Assembly: GCA_022701365.1 (NCBI GenBank)
Contig: JAKUHH010000192.1
Location: forward strand, 5,234-69,233
DNA length: 64,000 bases
Reading direction: 5' to 3'
From: Mycocentrospora acerina
Taxonomy: Eukaryota; Ascomycota; Dothideomycetes; Pleosporales
The translations under genes were made by a program, and so were the position numbers. The notes beneath the pieces were generated by a model. The model was given only the letters and a program-made list of their open reading frames with translations. It was not told the origin of the DNA and searched no databases. Below, piece after piece: positions 10,861 to 22,209 of this stretch (positions within the stretch are counted from its first letter, which is position 1; each line of letters begins with the position of its first letter).

Positions 10861-13400
10861 TTACAGCCATTGGTCCTCATCTTCTGCCACGTCCATGTCC
10901 GCATCTGTGGCGCTCACATGCTGTTCTCCTTCCTCGGTGCCATCACGCTCTCCAACAGTGGCATCAGAGTCATCATCACTAGGTTCCGCATCGTTGTTGA
11001 TGTCTGTGAATCCGGAATCGAGGCCACCAAACGCATCATTGGGAACCCATGACAGATCCAGTTTGTTGATGTCGGGTATGTTGCGCGCTGAATCAACAAA
11101 CTGTTTTTGTTAGCAACCGTTGAAGAGAATGCAAAAAGGAGACTATTTGGGGGGGGGGGGGGGGGGGGGGGGGGGGATGAATGGAGAATTCGTACCATTT
11201 CTGCTTGGTAGCGTTCTTTGAATGTAAGAATGAGGGAGTTTGGTTTTTGAGGATGGGGTTCGATAGAGGTGCAATCTTCGATGTTCTACAAGAGAAAAGC
11301 ACTGTCAGTTCGTATAGGACGTCGACTTTGGGGTAACTTACAAGTAGATACTGCCGCAACGACTCGTCCCTCGCAGATCCAGTCTCGATATCTGCAACAG
11401 CGACACGGCGTGGTCGGTTGTCGAGTCTTTTCACACTGCTTCGCGCGACGTGGAAAGATGAATGGCCACGACCCCGGTATACACCCCTGAACGGTGTGTA
11501 CCCTCGTCCACGCGGCGGAAAGGTGGAATGCTCATTTCCCCTGTATCCACCTCGAGTATAGGCGTGCCCACGGCCACGACTCGGGACATCTGTGTCTTGC
11601 AAAGCAAACAAGGCGTCGGCTTCCGCTTGCAAAGTAGACAAGTCCTGCGAGAAGTCTTCATCTAGGTTTGTTGTCCCGTCCCTAGCCTTTGCAGCAAGTT
11701 CGCGTTTAAGCCTACTGACCTCTGCGTCCTTGATTTTCAACTGCTCTTCGATTTGCTCGGCTTTTTCTGCTGCTTCGTCTGCTTTCTTTCGCCGCTCTTC
11801 GAATAGCTTCTGCGCTGCAGCCTGTCGTCGCTCAATTTCTTCTGCGTCTAGCATCTCTTCCTCGCCATCATGAGCGTCTTCGTCATGCAAATCAGTGAAG
11901 CTTCCCTTTTGGAAAGAGTCGGGTTTATGCCAATAGCATTTTACGAATCGGTTATCAAAAATGGCCTTTGGACTATTGTATGCTCGACTTGCAGCATCGT
12001 GGTCTTCATATTTGACAAGTGCTAAGCGTTTGTAGGCATGCATCTGCACCTCGATGATGCTTCCAAACTGGGCAAAGAAACTGCGGACACGTTCCTCATT
12101 ACAGTCTTCATTGGGGATTTGTTCGATGACCAGTGTAGTGTTTGAGCGGTCATACGTTGGCCCAGGCAACGAGAACGGCGCACGCTCGCGACCACCAGTA
12201 GGCTTATTGCTATGTCTACTTCCACCGTTCCTAGTGGTATTAGTCACTCGTTGTTTAGATATTCCCTGGTCGATTTGCACGAGAGACGCTTTATTAGGAT
12301 CATATTCGGGAACGCCCTCCGAATTATGTTCAAATGGACACATGTTTCCCAACAAGCAGAATCCCTTGGTTTCATAGTCACCGCATCTTGCTTGACGACC
12401 CTCTCCATGTTGCGACGGGGGTTGGATATTGGTTAAAGCGGACGGATCAAGGCCCGGTATGTTGATTCCAAACGCAGCAGCCATTGCCATGAATGCCATC
12501 GGGTTTGTGAGATCGAAGGGTGGGACGCCTGGCGGTGGAGGCGGTATATTGGACATGCTGGCCATCTGCGCGAACGAAGAAGGCCCCCCTTGCGAGATCA
12601 GACCGGCATGACCGGCTCGAGCATTTCTATTGCCTCTGCGCACTGTCTGCTTGGACGGTCTGCTATGGGCAGTGTCGTGGCCAGCACGTGGCTGGCTCGA
12701 GTCGCGGTCATTTAGCTTGCGCTTCCTTGGTTGCGGTCCGTTGTCTGCTTGTGCTTGTAGGCTCGTTTGTTCACGGGTAGAAAGAGGGCCGGCCGGTCGG
12801 TCTGGAATGCGGTGCTGGGGAGCAGATGCTCTTGCCGCAGCTGGCCCTCTCGGTGCATTTGGAGGCGGCGTACCTGTAGCTCGCGAGGGGCGTGGGAGGT
12901 ATTGTACAGTTGAGGGGCTGACTATTGACGGGATGGGCGCAGTGTGTGAACCCGAGGTCTTTGTGGTCGCTGCCTTTGCCGATGTACGAGGGACATAGCT
13001 TCTCTGCGCGAGCGCCCGTAGAAGCTCGTCAACGAAAGTGTCGGTATCTGCACACATCAGCACGCTGCGTCCTAGGCCCGGTTTTCACGCCTAAGCACCC
13101 ACGATCTTGGAGAAAGTCAGACAAAGCCTCCAAACAGTGGCGCCGGATGTCTGCCTCGGCCTCTTTGGCAGTGACAAGCGCAATGACATAGTCACCAAGG
13201 ACCTCTGCGTCGGCATCAGATCTAACATGTCAGCATTTGGGACGTTATTGGCCGACTTGCTGCAATGTCAAGCAGCAGCAGCAGCATCACTCAGCGCAGA
13301 CAATCGCAAAGCAAATCGCAAACACCTACATGGTCTCAAGTTTGGGAAGCACCCATCGCTTGAACGCGTCCTGGTCCTCATCGCGAAGCAACATCTTCAT
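10861..13400 (-). CDS. RBM26/27-like CCCH zinc finger and RRM protein (Rmn1-like)
   Basis: Nuclear RNA-binding protein of the RBM26/RBM27 family; the fission yeast relative Rmn1 works with the MTREC/NURS exosome-targeting complex. Five exons: 13400-13330, 13221-13103, 13047-11342, 11285-11196 and 11100-10861; about 741 residues. The first two exons rebuild a PWI-like N-terminus (DEDQDAFKRWVLPKLETIS, then LGDYVIALVTAKE). A CX8CX5CX3H zinc finger (CGDYETKGFCLLGNMCPFEH) lies near residues 285-304. An RRM follows at about 367-438 (TLVIEQIPNE, RLALVKYEDHDAA), then a charged coiled coil (about 462-518), an RGG-like stretch, and an acidic tail containing LDLSWVPN, which is typical of the family. The third splice donor choice (13102, GTGGGT) is the least certain. 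Intron 4 carries a run of 28 C on the sense strand. The protein is longer than the fission yeast relative mainly through its linkers. Confidence 0.9.
11149..11176. repeat. G28/C28 homopolymer in RBM26-like intron 4
   Basis: Twenty-eight consecutive G on the + strand, hence C on the sense strand of the gene. It begins at intron position 20 of the 95-bp intron (11195-11101). Confidence 0.95.
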
Positions 13401-14263
13401 GCACACTGTGTAGAAATGCGAGCGCTAGTGATCTGGGTTGTAGTTCGGAACCAATGATTTGTTGTCGGGGGGTTATGATGTCAATCTACAAAGACAAATC
13501 GCGTGTGCTAGCGCGACAAGCAACAAGCCCGCTATCACATGATCTTGACCTCAACCTCAACCTCAACCTTGCATGCCCCACTGCCCTCCACTGTGGACAT
13601 TGCATCCATGCAACACGCCGACGAGATGATGCTCCACTTGGTATATACCATGAATAATCAGATAACAATGAGTAATCTAGACGTTGGAAAACAATAAGAC
13701 TACTTGAGGACGATGTAGACTTCTGACGACCGTGGGAGTGTCCCATGTGCATTGGGGTGTGAGGAATATCAGTGTAGCATCTACTGAAGGCACAAAGGGG
13801 ATAGGAAGGGGGCCAATTTTCTTTTTTCTTGCACGAGCTGCGATCAACTAGGTAGTGTGGCCCGTAGCTTGCTCAATCGACCTGATCTGTTCCGCTGGTC
13901 CTCTTCCATCACCACTGCACTTTCCCAATAACGCGGAGGTGAAATTCGCCTCTTTGCTAGACAACTGCATCCGCATGGGCCATTATAAAGATCAAAAGGT
14001 GCGCGGTATAGCTTGATTTATTCGAACTAAACTACACTCAGAACATCAAAGGAAAAGGGTCATCATCCGTATCATGAGCAAAAGCCCCCTAGAACCCAGC
14101 CATGTCAAGGGCAACTCGCCCGGGCCGACATTTTCTAGTTCTGGCTGCTCTTCAAAGCCACCATCCTTGTCATACAGCTTTTGATACCATCAAACATGCC
14201 CAAGACTGTCGCAAACGTTCAAGTCGAAAGGAAAGGAAATCTAACACTTGTGAAAGTTTTCCT
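13401..14263. other. Intergenic between RBM26-like gene and EF2
   Basis: About 860 bp comprising the promoter of the RBM26-like gene and the EF2 3' flank. It contains a threefold CCTCAA hexamer at 13549-13566. No further gene seen. Confidence 0.6.
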
Positions 14264-17188
14264 CTATAGCTTGTCGTAGTACTGTCGAATGAATTAGTAA
14301 GGGTGCTAAGAAGAACATGGGTGCAAAAACTTACGTTGCTGACGTCAGGCACCTCAATCTTGATACCCTTGCGCTTACGCATGTCGGCAACAATCTTGCC
14401 AGGCAGCGATGTGTTGTCGAGAGGTGAGCCACCCTGGAGAATCTGCCAGTGGTCGAACACCAATTGTGGGAAGGCCTGTCCGGCAGTGTTTGATCGGAGA
14501 TCGGCAGTGAAGCCGAAGGACTCGTTGACGGGGAGGTAAGCCTTGATGTTGAACAGAGGAGTACCAACACGCTGGTTCTCCTCGAAGACGTGACCTCTCC
14601 TGCGGGTGAGGACACCGTAGATACCACCCATGGCCTGCTCAGGAACTTGGATCTCGACCAAGTAGACGGGCTCCTGAAGGGCGGGCTGGGCGAGCAGGGT
14701 AGCAGCGTACAGCACACGACGAGCAGTGGGGATAAGCTGACCTCCACCACGGTGAATAGCGTCAGCGTGGAGAGTGACATCCATGATGTTGAAGCGGACG
14801 GAACGCATAGGCTCCTCAGCAACGGGACCTTCCTTTGTGGCCCACTGGAAACCAGAGACGACTGAGTCCTTGATTTCGCTCAAGTACTGGACGGCCTTGG
14901 TCTGGTCAACGAGCAAGTTGGCACCGGTGGTGTCGGGACCGAAGCACCAAATCTTACGGGCATCAGTGACATCCCAGCCGTACTCGTCAGCCAAGAGACG
15001 GGCACGAGTCTTGATATCGTCACGGGGGGCGATCTTGCCAGTCTCAATGGCTTGGGAAACCTCCTCGTCCAAAGGCTGGGCGATCATGTATAGACGGTTG
15101 TGCTTGTTGGGCGACTTGGACAGAGCAGTGATGCTCGAGGTACCGGCAACAGTCTCGCGGTACTGGACAACGGGGTCGGAGACACGGAGAGGGACACCAG
15201 CGTGATCCTCCTCGAGATCCTTCAAGCAAATCTCCAAGTGCAACTCACCGGCACCGGCAACGACGTGCTCACCGGACTCGGAGATGTAAGTCAAGACGCA
15301 AGGGTCGGACTTGGAGAGACGCTTGAGACCTTCGACGAGCTTGGGAAGATCCTGGGCGTTCTTGACCTCGACGGAACGCTGAACGACGGGGGAGACGGAG
15401 AACTTCATGACCTTCATGTTGTGGGCAGTCTCGTTGGTGGTAAGGGTACCAGACTTGAGCAAGAACTGGTCAACACCGACAAGACCAAGAATGTTACCAG
15501 CGGGAACGTTCTCAATGGGCTCGACGAAACGACCCATCATGAGAATGGTACGCTGGATGGCCTTGATGAAGAGGTCGTCCTTCTTGCCGGGAGTGTAGTT
15601 GGGGCCCTGAATGCGGACCTTGAGGCCAGAGCGGGCGGTTCCGGAGAAGACACGACCGAAGGCGTAGAAACGACCCTTGTCGGAAGTGGGCACCATCTTG
15701 GAGACGTACAGCATCAGGGGACCGTTGGCATCGCAGTCGCGGATACCAATGGCGTTGACGTCGTCATGGGGACCCTCGTAAAGGGTCTCCATGCGGTACT
15801 TCTGGGCAGTGACGGGAGATGGGAGATGGAGAATCATCATCTCGAGCAGAGCGTCGGCGGCGGGGAGGAACTTCCTCATGACGACCTTGAGGAGCTGCTT
15901 GCCCTCGAGGTCCTTCTCATCGCTGGTGAGCTTGATCTCAAGCTTCTCGAGGAGAGTGGGGATCTCGTCGGTCTTGAAGTTCATGACGGCAGTGAAGATG
16001 CGGAAGATGGGGTCCAAGATGAACTGGTTGAAAGCACGCTCGAGAGGCTTACCCTCGTGGGTGCCAACCTTGGTCCACTTCTTGGTCTTGGGGTTGAAGA
16101 AGCTGTCGCCCTGCAAATGTGTGAGCTCGTGTTTAAAGGGCAAAGCTGGGGCGGGGGAAAACTTACCCAGAGACGCTCCATCATCTTGTTCTTGTCAACA
16201 CCAAACTTCTTGGCGTAACGAGTGGCGAACTGGCGGATGGTGAAGGCCCAGCCGTGGAGACCGGAACCAAAGGCAATGGTACCCTTCTCGGGGTAGACCT
16301 GGACGTCACCGAGGGACTTGTCAAAGTAGGTGGCAATGACGACGTTGACGGACTCGATGACACGGGAGAAGTTCTGGTACAGATCCTCCTTGGACACCTG
16401 GAGCTCGAGAAGCGCACGATCGACCTTGTTGATGATGACAACAGGCTTGATACGCTCACCGAGAGCCTGGCGGAGCACAGTCTCGGTCTGGACGCAGACA
16501 CCCTCGATGGTGTCGACGACGACGAGCGCACCGTCGGTGACACGGAGGGCGGCGGTGACCTCGGACGAGAAATCAACGTGACCGGGCGAGTCGATCAAGT
16601 TGATCAAGAACTCGTTCTTTTCGGTCTTGATGGGCACGTCCTTGAGGTCCTCGGCGTCCTGGAGCTGGGCGTAGAGGGAGATGGCAGTCGACTTGATGGT
16701 GACACCACGCTCCTGCTCGTCGGCGCGGGTATCGGTGAAACGCGCGGAACCAGCATTGGCAGCAGAAATGATACCGGCGCGCTGGACAAGGGAGTCGGTA
16801 AGGGTGGACTTGCCGTGGTCGACTGCAGCGAGGGAGGGGTTACGTCAGCCATTCAGTGTGTCGAGACGAGTGCGGGGCGTCTGGGGAGCGTGCTTACCGT
16901 GGGCAATGACGGACATGTTACGGATGTTGGCCGGGTTGTCCATGAGACCACGGATCTGGGCGCACAGTTAGTTTTCCGTGCTGGGCGTGGGCGTGGGCGC
17001 CCAAAACCAGCGTCGTGGGACGAGCGGCGCCGGCCATGTGTGCGCAGTACGTACCTCCTCGGTCGTGAAGCTGGCAGGCGGTTAGCATTGTGCAGCGCAG
17101 AGGCCAAGGCCATGGTCAAGGTCAAGACCAAGGTCAAGATCAAGGTCAAGGCCAGGGCAAGAGGGCGGGCGACGACTTACTTGACCAT
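14264..17188 (-). CDS. EFT2: Translation elongation factor 2 (EF-2)
   Basis: GTPase that moves peptidyl-tRNA and mRNA through the ribosome in the cytosol. Six exons: 17188-17181 (8 nt), 17070-17055 (16 nt), 16955-16898, 16822-16167, 16110-14335 and 14281-14264 (18 nt, YYDKL and stop). They sum to 843 residues, the usual size. The G-domain motifs are present: HVDHGKST (P-loop, split by intron 3), DSPGHVDF (G3) and NKVDR (G4). The diphthamide loop LHADAIHRGGG places the modified His at residue 699, as in yeast. Codon use is strongly biased to C-ending codons, as expected of a very highly expressed gene, which explains the long open frames on the opposite strand. The clustering of three introns in the first 80 nt of coding sequence is notable. 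Intron 1 carries a pyrimidine-biased hexamer repeat on the sense strand. Confidence 0.99.
17101..17160. repeat. Hexamer repeat in EF2 intron 1
   Basis: Degenerate repeats of a CAAGGT-type hexamer on the + strand, which read as CTTGAC/CTTGGC on the sense strand. They lie between the 8-nt first exon and the 16-nt second exon. Confidence 0.8.
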
Positions 17189-18455
17189 TTTTGCGGTATT
17201 GGTGGATGTGCTGGTCTACGAAAATTCGATAGTGGGGTAGCAGTCGAATGCCCCGCGCGGAGATTCGATGAGCGCAAAGGGTGCGGAGTTGACTCTGGTG
17301 AAGCAGGCCAGAGATTGAACAAGGAGCGCTCTGCGAGTAGAGGCTTGAGTTGGCGTGCGAGTTGCGAAGAGAAAGCGACAGGCAAGATTTTATGAAGCCC
17401 AGTGCCCCGCAGTGCCCGCCTCTCGCTAGTCCTCTTTAGCGCCGTCTTCACTCTGGGTGGCGGTCATGCTTTTACCATGTTACTAGTTGCTTTGCCAGTC
17501 ATGTAATTAGATAGTTGCTTTGCCAGGCATGTTGTTGGTTGCTTTGCCAGTCATGTTATTGTCTGGTTGCTTTGCCAGTCATGCTCTGCTTACCACACGC
17601 GCTCAAGTGTGAGTCAAACAGAGCCGTGCAAGGGCGGTGTTTTGGGGCGAGGGGGAAAGCTTTCAAATCAGCCTTGACGGCGTCACACCACTGGCTGCCG
17701 ACTGTGTTGATTTACAAAGCCCCTCAAGGATCAGCAATTGGGCCATGCCGACTGGTATCCGAATACACGGCCACATACGGACGGCACAGTCATAGGTGCG
17801 TGGTGATGGAATCTAGCACAGCTCTCGACGCTGCACAAAAGCCTAGTTGGCCTAGTTGTCCTAGTTGTAGGTGACTCGTTCATGTCGATGATTTTGATTA
17901 GCGACAGCACGACAGAGGCGCGCACATGCAAAGACTTGAGTTCATCACTCGTCTTGGTGTGTTTGTACTCGTCTTGGCGTGTTTGCTTTCGTCCTTGTGT
18001 GTGTGTGTGTTTTTTTGCACTCGCCCTAGCTGGCACATGGGCAGGTCCAAGGCCGACGATTACTTTTACGGGCATCGAGGCCATGTATCTAGTCGTTTCA
18101 CATGGGTTCTTGACAAGTGAGCATCAAGTGCGAGCAAGGCCCGTCAACAAGAGACGTGCAAATCACAGAATACTACCAGACCATGTCGTCAACATTGCAT
18201 TTCACTCGACTTGTGCCCAGGATAAACGCACAGCCATCAGAGACAAAACGTGTGTGACTTGACTAAAACTTTTGCCCAAAAAAACCATGCCGACCATCAT
18301 GCCATCTCAACCATGGCCGAGCAGAGGGAGACCCCTAAACGCCGCAGATGCAAAGAAATGATACAAAGAATACACGACCACTCGCCATCCCATCTCTGTC
18401 GCAAAAGACACCGATCGAGTCGGCGAGAGCGATACAATGCACACATGAAGCGCCT
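17189..18455. other. EF2 upstream region and La 3' flank
   Basis: About 1.27 kb. It should contain the EF2 promoter and 5' UTR next to 17189 and the La 3' UTR at the other end. A four-copy minisatellite lies at 17486-17583 and a short GT run at 17998-18011. No further gene was recognised. Confidence 0.6.
17486..17583. repeat. Minisatellite upstream of EF2, four 18-bp cores
   Basis: The core GTTGCTTTGCCAGTCATG occurs at 17486, 17514 (one base different), 17538 and 17566, at spacings of 28, 24 and 28 bp with short variable spacers. It lies about 300 bp upstream of the EF2 start codon. Confidence 0.9.
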
Positions 18456-20034
18456 CTACTCATCCTGCTTGATCTCCATCTTGCTCTTCTTGGGGCTTGC
18501 CGCGCGCTCCTCATCGCCAGCCTTGCGCTTGTTGGACGCAGCCTCGTCCCGCGTGTCCTTGATGACAGGGACGCCGTGTGCGTCACGCTGAACCTCCTTG
18601 GGCTCCTTGGGCTCGTCCTTGCGGTTGCTTCCATCGTCCTTGCCCTGGCGGAAGCGGTCGCGGCGGTCGTTCCAGTCACGGCTGTCAGCAGAGCCGCTGC
18701 GATCGCGGCGGCCACGGTTCTCACGGCGATCGTCGCGGTGGCCTCCACGGCCGCCACGTCCGCCACGTCCGCCGCGCCCACGGCCACGACCTCCATCTCG
18801 GCCACCGCGGCCGCGATCACCACCCCTACCGTTGGAGGATCGCTTCTCGCCACCGGTCCTCTCCCACGCAGGCACAATGCCCTTTTCGTCGCACTTCATC
18901 TTGACGTACTCCTTCTTGCCCATGACGGTAAGCTCATTGTCCTTGAACTTTGGCTTGGGGTCGAGGGCGAGGAACTGCGCCTGGCTCTCCTCGGTGTCGA
19001 ATTCAACAAAGACGCTGCCCTTCCATGCTCCCGTGCTGTCGTCGCGGCGCTTGCGAACCATGACGGCGCCATAGGGGCGGAAGAACTGCTCGAGCGCAAT
19101 TTGGCCGGCTTCTTCTTCCTTGCCGAAGCCCTTGGCGTAGATGCTTGCGTTGATGTTGTTGGGCGACGCCTTGTAGAAGCGGTAGAAGAGGTCCGAGATG
19201 GAGGGCGGGTTCTTGTCGTCGCCGTCCTGCTTGGGCACGGCAAGGGGCTCCTTGAGCTTGATGGCCTCGTTTCCAGGGCCGCTGAAGTCGCCGTCGTCTA
19301 CCACGACGAGCTCTGTGCTCTCGCGCAGGGCGTCGACGACAGCCGAGTAGGGCTGGAAGTGGCGCATGCGCTTGAAGCTGGTGATGTGCTTGAGGGGAAC
19401 CGGGCGGTTGTTGGGGCCGTCGAGCTCCTTGAACAGGTGCTCGTCGGTGACGAGGTTGTGGGGAGAGAAGTAAAACTCGACCTGGGCACGGTTAGCATGG
19501 GCCGGGCAGGCGCTGGACGGGCGGCTGAAGCGTACCTGGGAGCGGATCTGCGCCGGGTCGTCGGTCTCGGGGAGGTCGTCGAACTCGTCGTTGGGCCTGT
19601 GCAGTGAGTCAGTCGTCAGTCCATTGGTCAGCTGGCCAGTCCGCCACTCCGTCAGCCTGCGCGGCAGAATGCGACGGAGACGGAGAGGGCAGAGGGAGCG
19701 CGCACTTTTTGTTCCTGAAGTTGCCACCACCACGGCCGCCGCGGCCACCACCGTTGCCGCCGCGGCCGCCGCGTCCTCCTCGTCCTCCCCTGCCATTGCC
19801 GCGGCCACCATCGCGGCGGTCGCTGCGGTCGTCGCGGCGCGCATCGCCGTTGCGCTCGGGTTTCTGCTCGGCGGCGTCCTTGGCGCCGTTGTCGCCCGCA
19901 GGCTCGGCCACGCCGGCGGCGGCCGTGGCAGCGTCGGCGGCCGTCGTGGCAGCGTCAGCAGGCTTGACGTCGGCGGCGGCCTGCGCCTTGACGGCGGCGG
20001 CGGCGGGCGTGGCGGCGGCAGAGGTGTCGGCCAT
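18456..20034 (-). CDS. LHP1: La protein (Lhp1/Sla1 homologue)
   Basis: Nuclear RNA chaperone that binds the 3' oligo-U of RNA polymerase III transcripts and protects pre-tRNAs. Three exons: 20034-19706, 19596-19536 and 19481-18456; about 471 residues. The N-terminus is alanine-rich, then rich in RGG/GGR. The La motif follows, starting at PNDEFDDLPE and containing QVEFYFSPHNLVTDEHLF and the basic FKRMRHF. An RRM comes next (SIYAKGFG, GSVFVEFDTEE). A second, long RGG/RG-rich stretch and a lysine-rich tail (KRKAGDEERAASPKKSK) end the protein. Intron 1 joins RNKK to PNDEF; intron 2 joins QIRSQ to VEFYF. RGG blocks on both sides of the La module are more than yeast Lhp1 has. It is divergent from NAM9, with 260 bp between the start codons. 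Confidence 0.95.
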
Positions 20035-20294
20035 TTCTGTGCTAGGTGCAGCTGGAGTCGCGGGTGGAAACGGGGGCTGCTGACGGCGGCGAGGGGATGG
20101 GGGGTGTCGAGGGAAGAGGTTGGGGGAGCAGGAGCGCGCGACGGCCGTCTTCTAGTCTTTTGGTCGCCGGGCGGAAAATTCCCCACCGCGCGTGCCAAGG
20201 CGCGAAAGTTCAACTCGTCGCGGGCAGCACAGGGCCGGCCATCGACCACGCCCCTCGGCCGCTGCCTCCTGCCCTGCCACTGCCGCCCGCCGCC
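20035..20294. promoter_or_regulatory. Divergent La/NAM9 promoter region
   Basis: A 260-bp, very GC-rich interval between two divergent start codons. It must contain both 5' UTRs and core promoters. I could not identify specific factor sites. Confidence 0.5.
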
Positions 20295-21636
20295 ATGAGG
20301 AAGAAGGCGAGATTCCACTCGCTCAAGAAGCTGGTAGGCCGCCCCCTGCCCGTGCCCACGCTCCTGCCCGCCCCCGTCCCCGTCGCCGTCCCCGCCCCCC
20401 AGCCGCCGCGGCGATGCTGACCGCCCGGCCCAGAAAGTGCGCCAGGACTGGTCGCGCTGGACGCTGTACAGCCTCTCGCAGCTCAAGGCGCCCAACGTCG
20501 TCAGCCGCACCTACTTCCAGCAGAAATGGACCGCCAAGGCCGACACGCGCGCATACCACGGCGAGCAGATCCGCGAGAAGAAGTGGCGGCGGCTGTTCAA
20601 GCGCAGCCTGCCCGCCGTCGTGCCCATGGACCACAAGTACCTCGCCCGCTACGACGGCTCCGAGCAGGCCGCCGGCCGTGGCGCGGGGGCCGACACGCAG
20701 GACAAGGAGCGCCCGCCGCTGATGACGCCCTACATGCAGATGGCCTACTACCCCGTCGAGCGCCGCCTCGACACGGCCATTTTCCGCTCGCTCTTCTCCA
20801 GCAGCGTGCGCCAGGCCCGCCAGTTCTGCGTCCACGGCCTGGTGCGCGTCAACGGCAAGAAGATGCCCTACCCCGGCTACATGCTCAACCCCGGCGACAT
20901 GTTCCAGGTCGAGCCCTCGTCCGTCATGTTCGCCACGGGCGCCCAGAAGGAGCGCTCCAACGTCGCCCGCCGCGTCGTCAAGGAAAAGGCCGCCGAGCGC
21001 GCCGCTGCCCGCGAGGCCGAGGGCGGCCAGAACCCACGGCGAGCACCAGAGCCCCCGGCCGCCCGCGCCGCCCGCGACGAGCCCACCCCCGCCGAGCTGA
21101 AGAAGAGCCTCCAGGCCATCATGGAGCAGGTCGAAGACGTCCTCGCCGAAGACGTCAAGGCAAAGGACAAGCAAAAGTTCCGCGCCTTCCGCCAGACAGT
21201 AAAAAAGGCAATCTCTCTCTGGCGCTCCGCCAACCCAGAGACCATCTCCACACTCGACTCGCAGTTTGACTTTCTGAAGAAGCAACTCGCCGACCGCACA
21301 ACCGACGACTCGGCCCCAGACACCCCCGAGCCCCTCATCTCGGAAGAAGACACCGCAAAACTGCGCTCCGCCTTTGAGAAGCTGCGCTTGGAAGCAGAGC
21401 ACACGTCTGTGTGGAACGGACGCAACAGGAATGCCCCTTATGCCACCCCCTGGAGACCCAGAGACTACATGAGTGCATTTGCCTTTATTCCCCGATATCT
21501 CGAAGTCAACCAGAACATTTGCGCAGCAGTCTATCTGAGGCACCCTGTGGCGAGGCCAGGCCTGGCAGAGGTCCCAACGCCTTTTCACATTGAGACGGGG
21601 CAATTGGCCTTTAACTGGTATCTGAGAAGAAGGTAG
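20295..21636 (+). CDS. NAM9: Mitochondrial small-subunit ribosomal protein uS4m (NAM9)
   Basis: Component of the 37S mitochondrial ribosomal subunit, homologous to bacterial S4. Two exons, 20295-20333 (39 nt) and 20434-21636; about 413 residues. The start MRKKARFHSLKKL joins to KVRQDWSRWTLYSLSQ, the standard NAM9 N-terminus. The S4 RNA-binding domain is visible as ERRLDTAIFRSLFSSSVRQA followed by FCVHGLVRVNGKKM and GYMLNPGDMFQVEP. A charged alpha-helical insertion follows. The C-terminus has the mitochondrial-specific motif YMSAFAFIPRYLEVNQNIC and ends HIETGQLAFNWYLRRR. No classical cleavable presequence is obvious, but the basic first residues may serve. The 100-bp intron is strikingly C-rich on the sense strand. 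Confidence 0.95.
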
Positions 21637-22209
21637 AAGGAAGAGGAGCCATCTGTTGATTCAATCATTCATTCATGCATACATGACAACGTGTACAATA
21701 CCTGTAGATGGGTAAATGAAACTGTACTATATATACTTCAGCTGCTTGACAACAATGTCCTGGTTGGAATCTTTATGATTCGACTGTTGAGTTTTTCATG
21801 TCTTGCTAATTGATGATGATGATGATGATGATTATTATGGACTGGCCTGTGCAAGTCTGTTTGTGTACAGTGTACAAATGCGCTGTCCCCCACCCCAAAA
21901 ACAGCAATGTAATCAAAGACATGCAGCTCCCCAATTCCAAATATCCTGCGTTGTTGAAAATGATCCCTCCACCTCTTACACCAGTACATGTATATGAATT
22001 GGAAAAACAGGTTAAAAAAAAATAAAAAATAAAAAAAAGAGAGAAAGCTGAAGAACAACAATACATGACAAGTCACCGGACATTGGTATACATGCAAGAA
22101 GAAATTGCACATATACACACACAAGCCGTCTCCCTCGTTCCTTGCTTCTTCACCCCTCGTCTCTTCAATCCCTATTTCTTCACTCCTCGTCTCTTCAATC
22201 CCTGTTTCT
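21637..22209. other. Convergent NAM9 / membrane-protein intergenic
   Basis: About 570 bp of 3' flanks. It contains a (GAT)n run near 21811-21832, an A-rich stretch near 22014-22040, and a threefold repeat of the CTCGTCTCTTCAATCCC type at about 22150-22220. No gene seen. Confidence 0.6.

Noticed and set aside
11093..11198. Poly-Pro C-terminus for the RBM26-like protein
   Set aside because: It comes from translating the intronic C run; the next exon gives the family-typical LDLSWVPN acidic tail.
15100..17240. Long open frames (up to 372 codons) on the + strand opposite EF2
   Set aside because: They mirror the strongly biased codons of EF2, give repetitive Leu/Gly/Val/Asp sequence, and match no family.
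18348..19607. 419-codon open frame on the + strand opposite La
   Set aside because: Antisense shadow of a GC-rich coding exon; the low-complexity Ala/Val product is not protein-like.
20323..21603. 426-codon open frame on the minus strand opposite NAM9
   Set aside because: Shadow of GC-rich NAM9 codons; ends inside the intron and has no recognisable domain.
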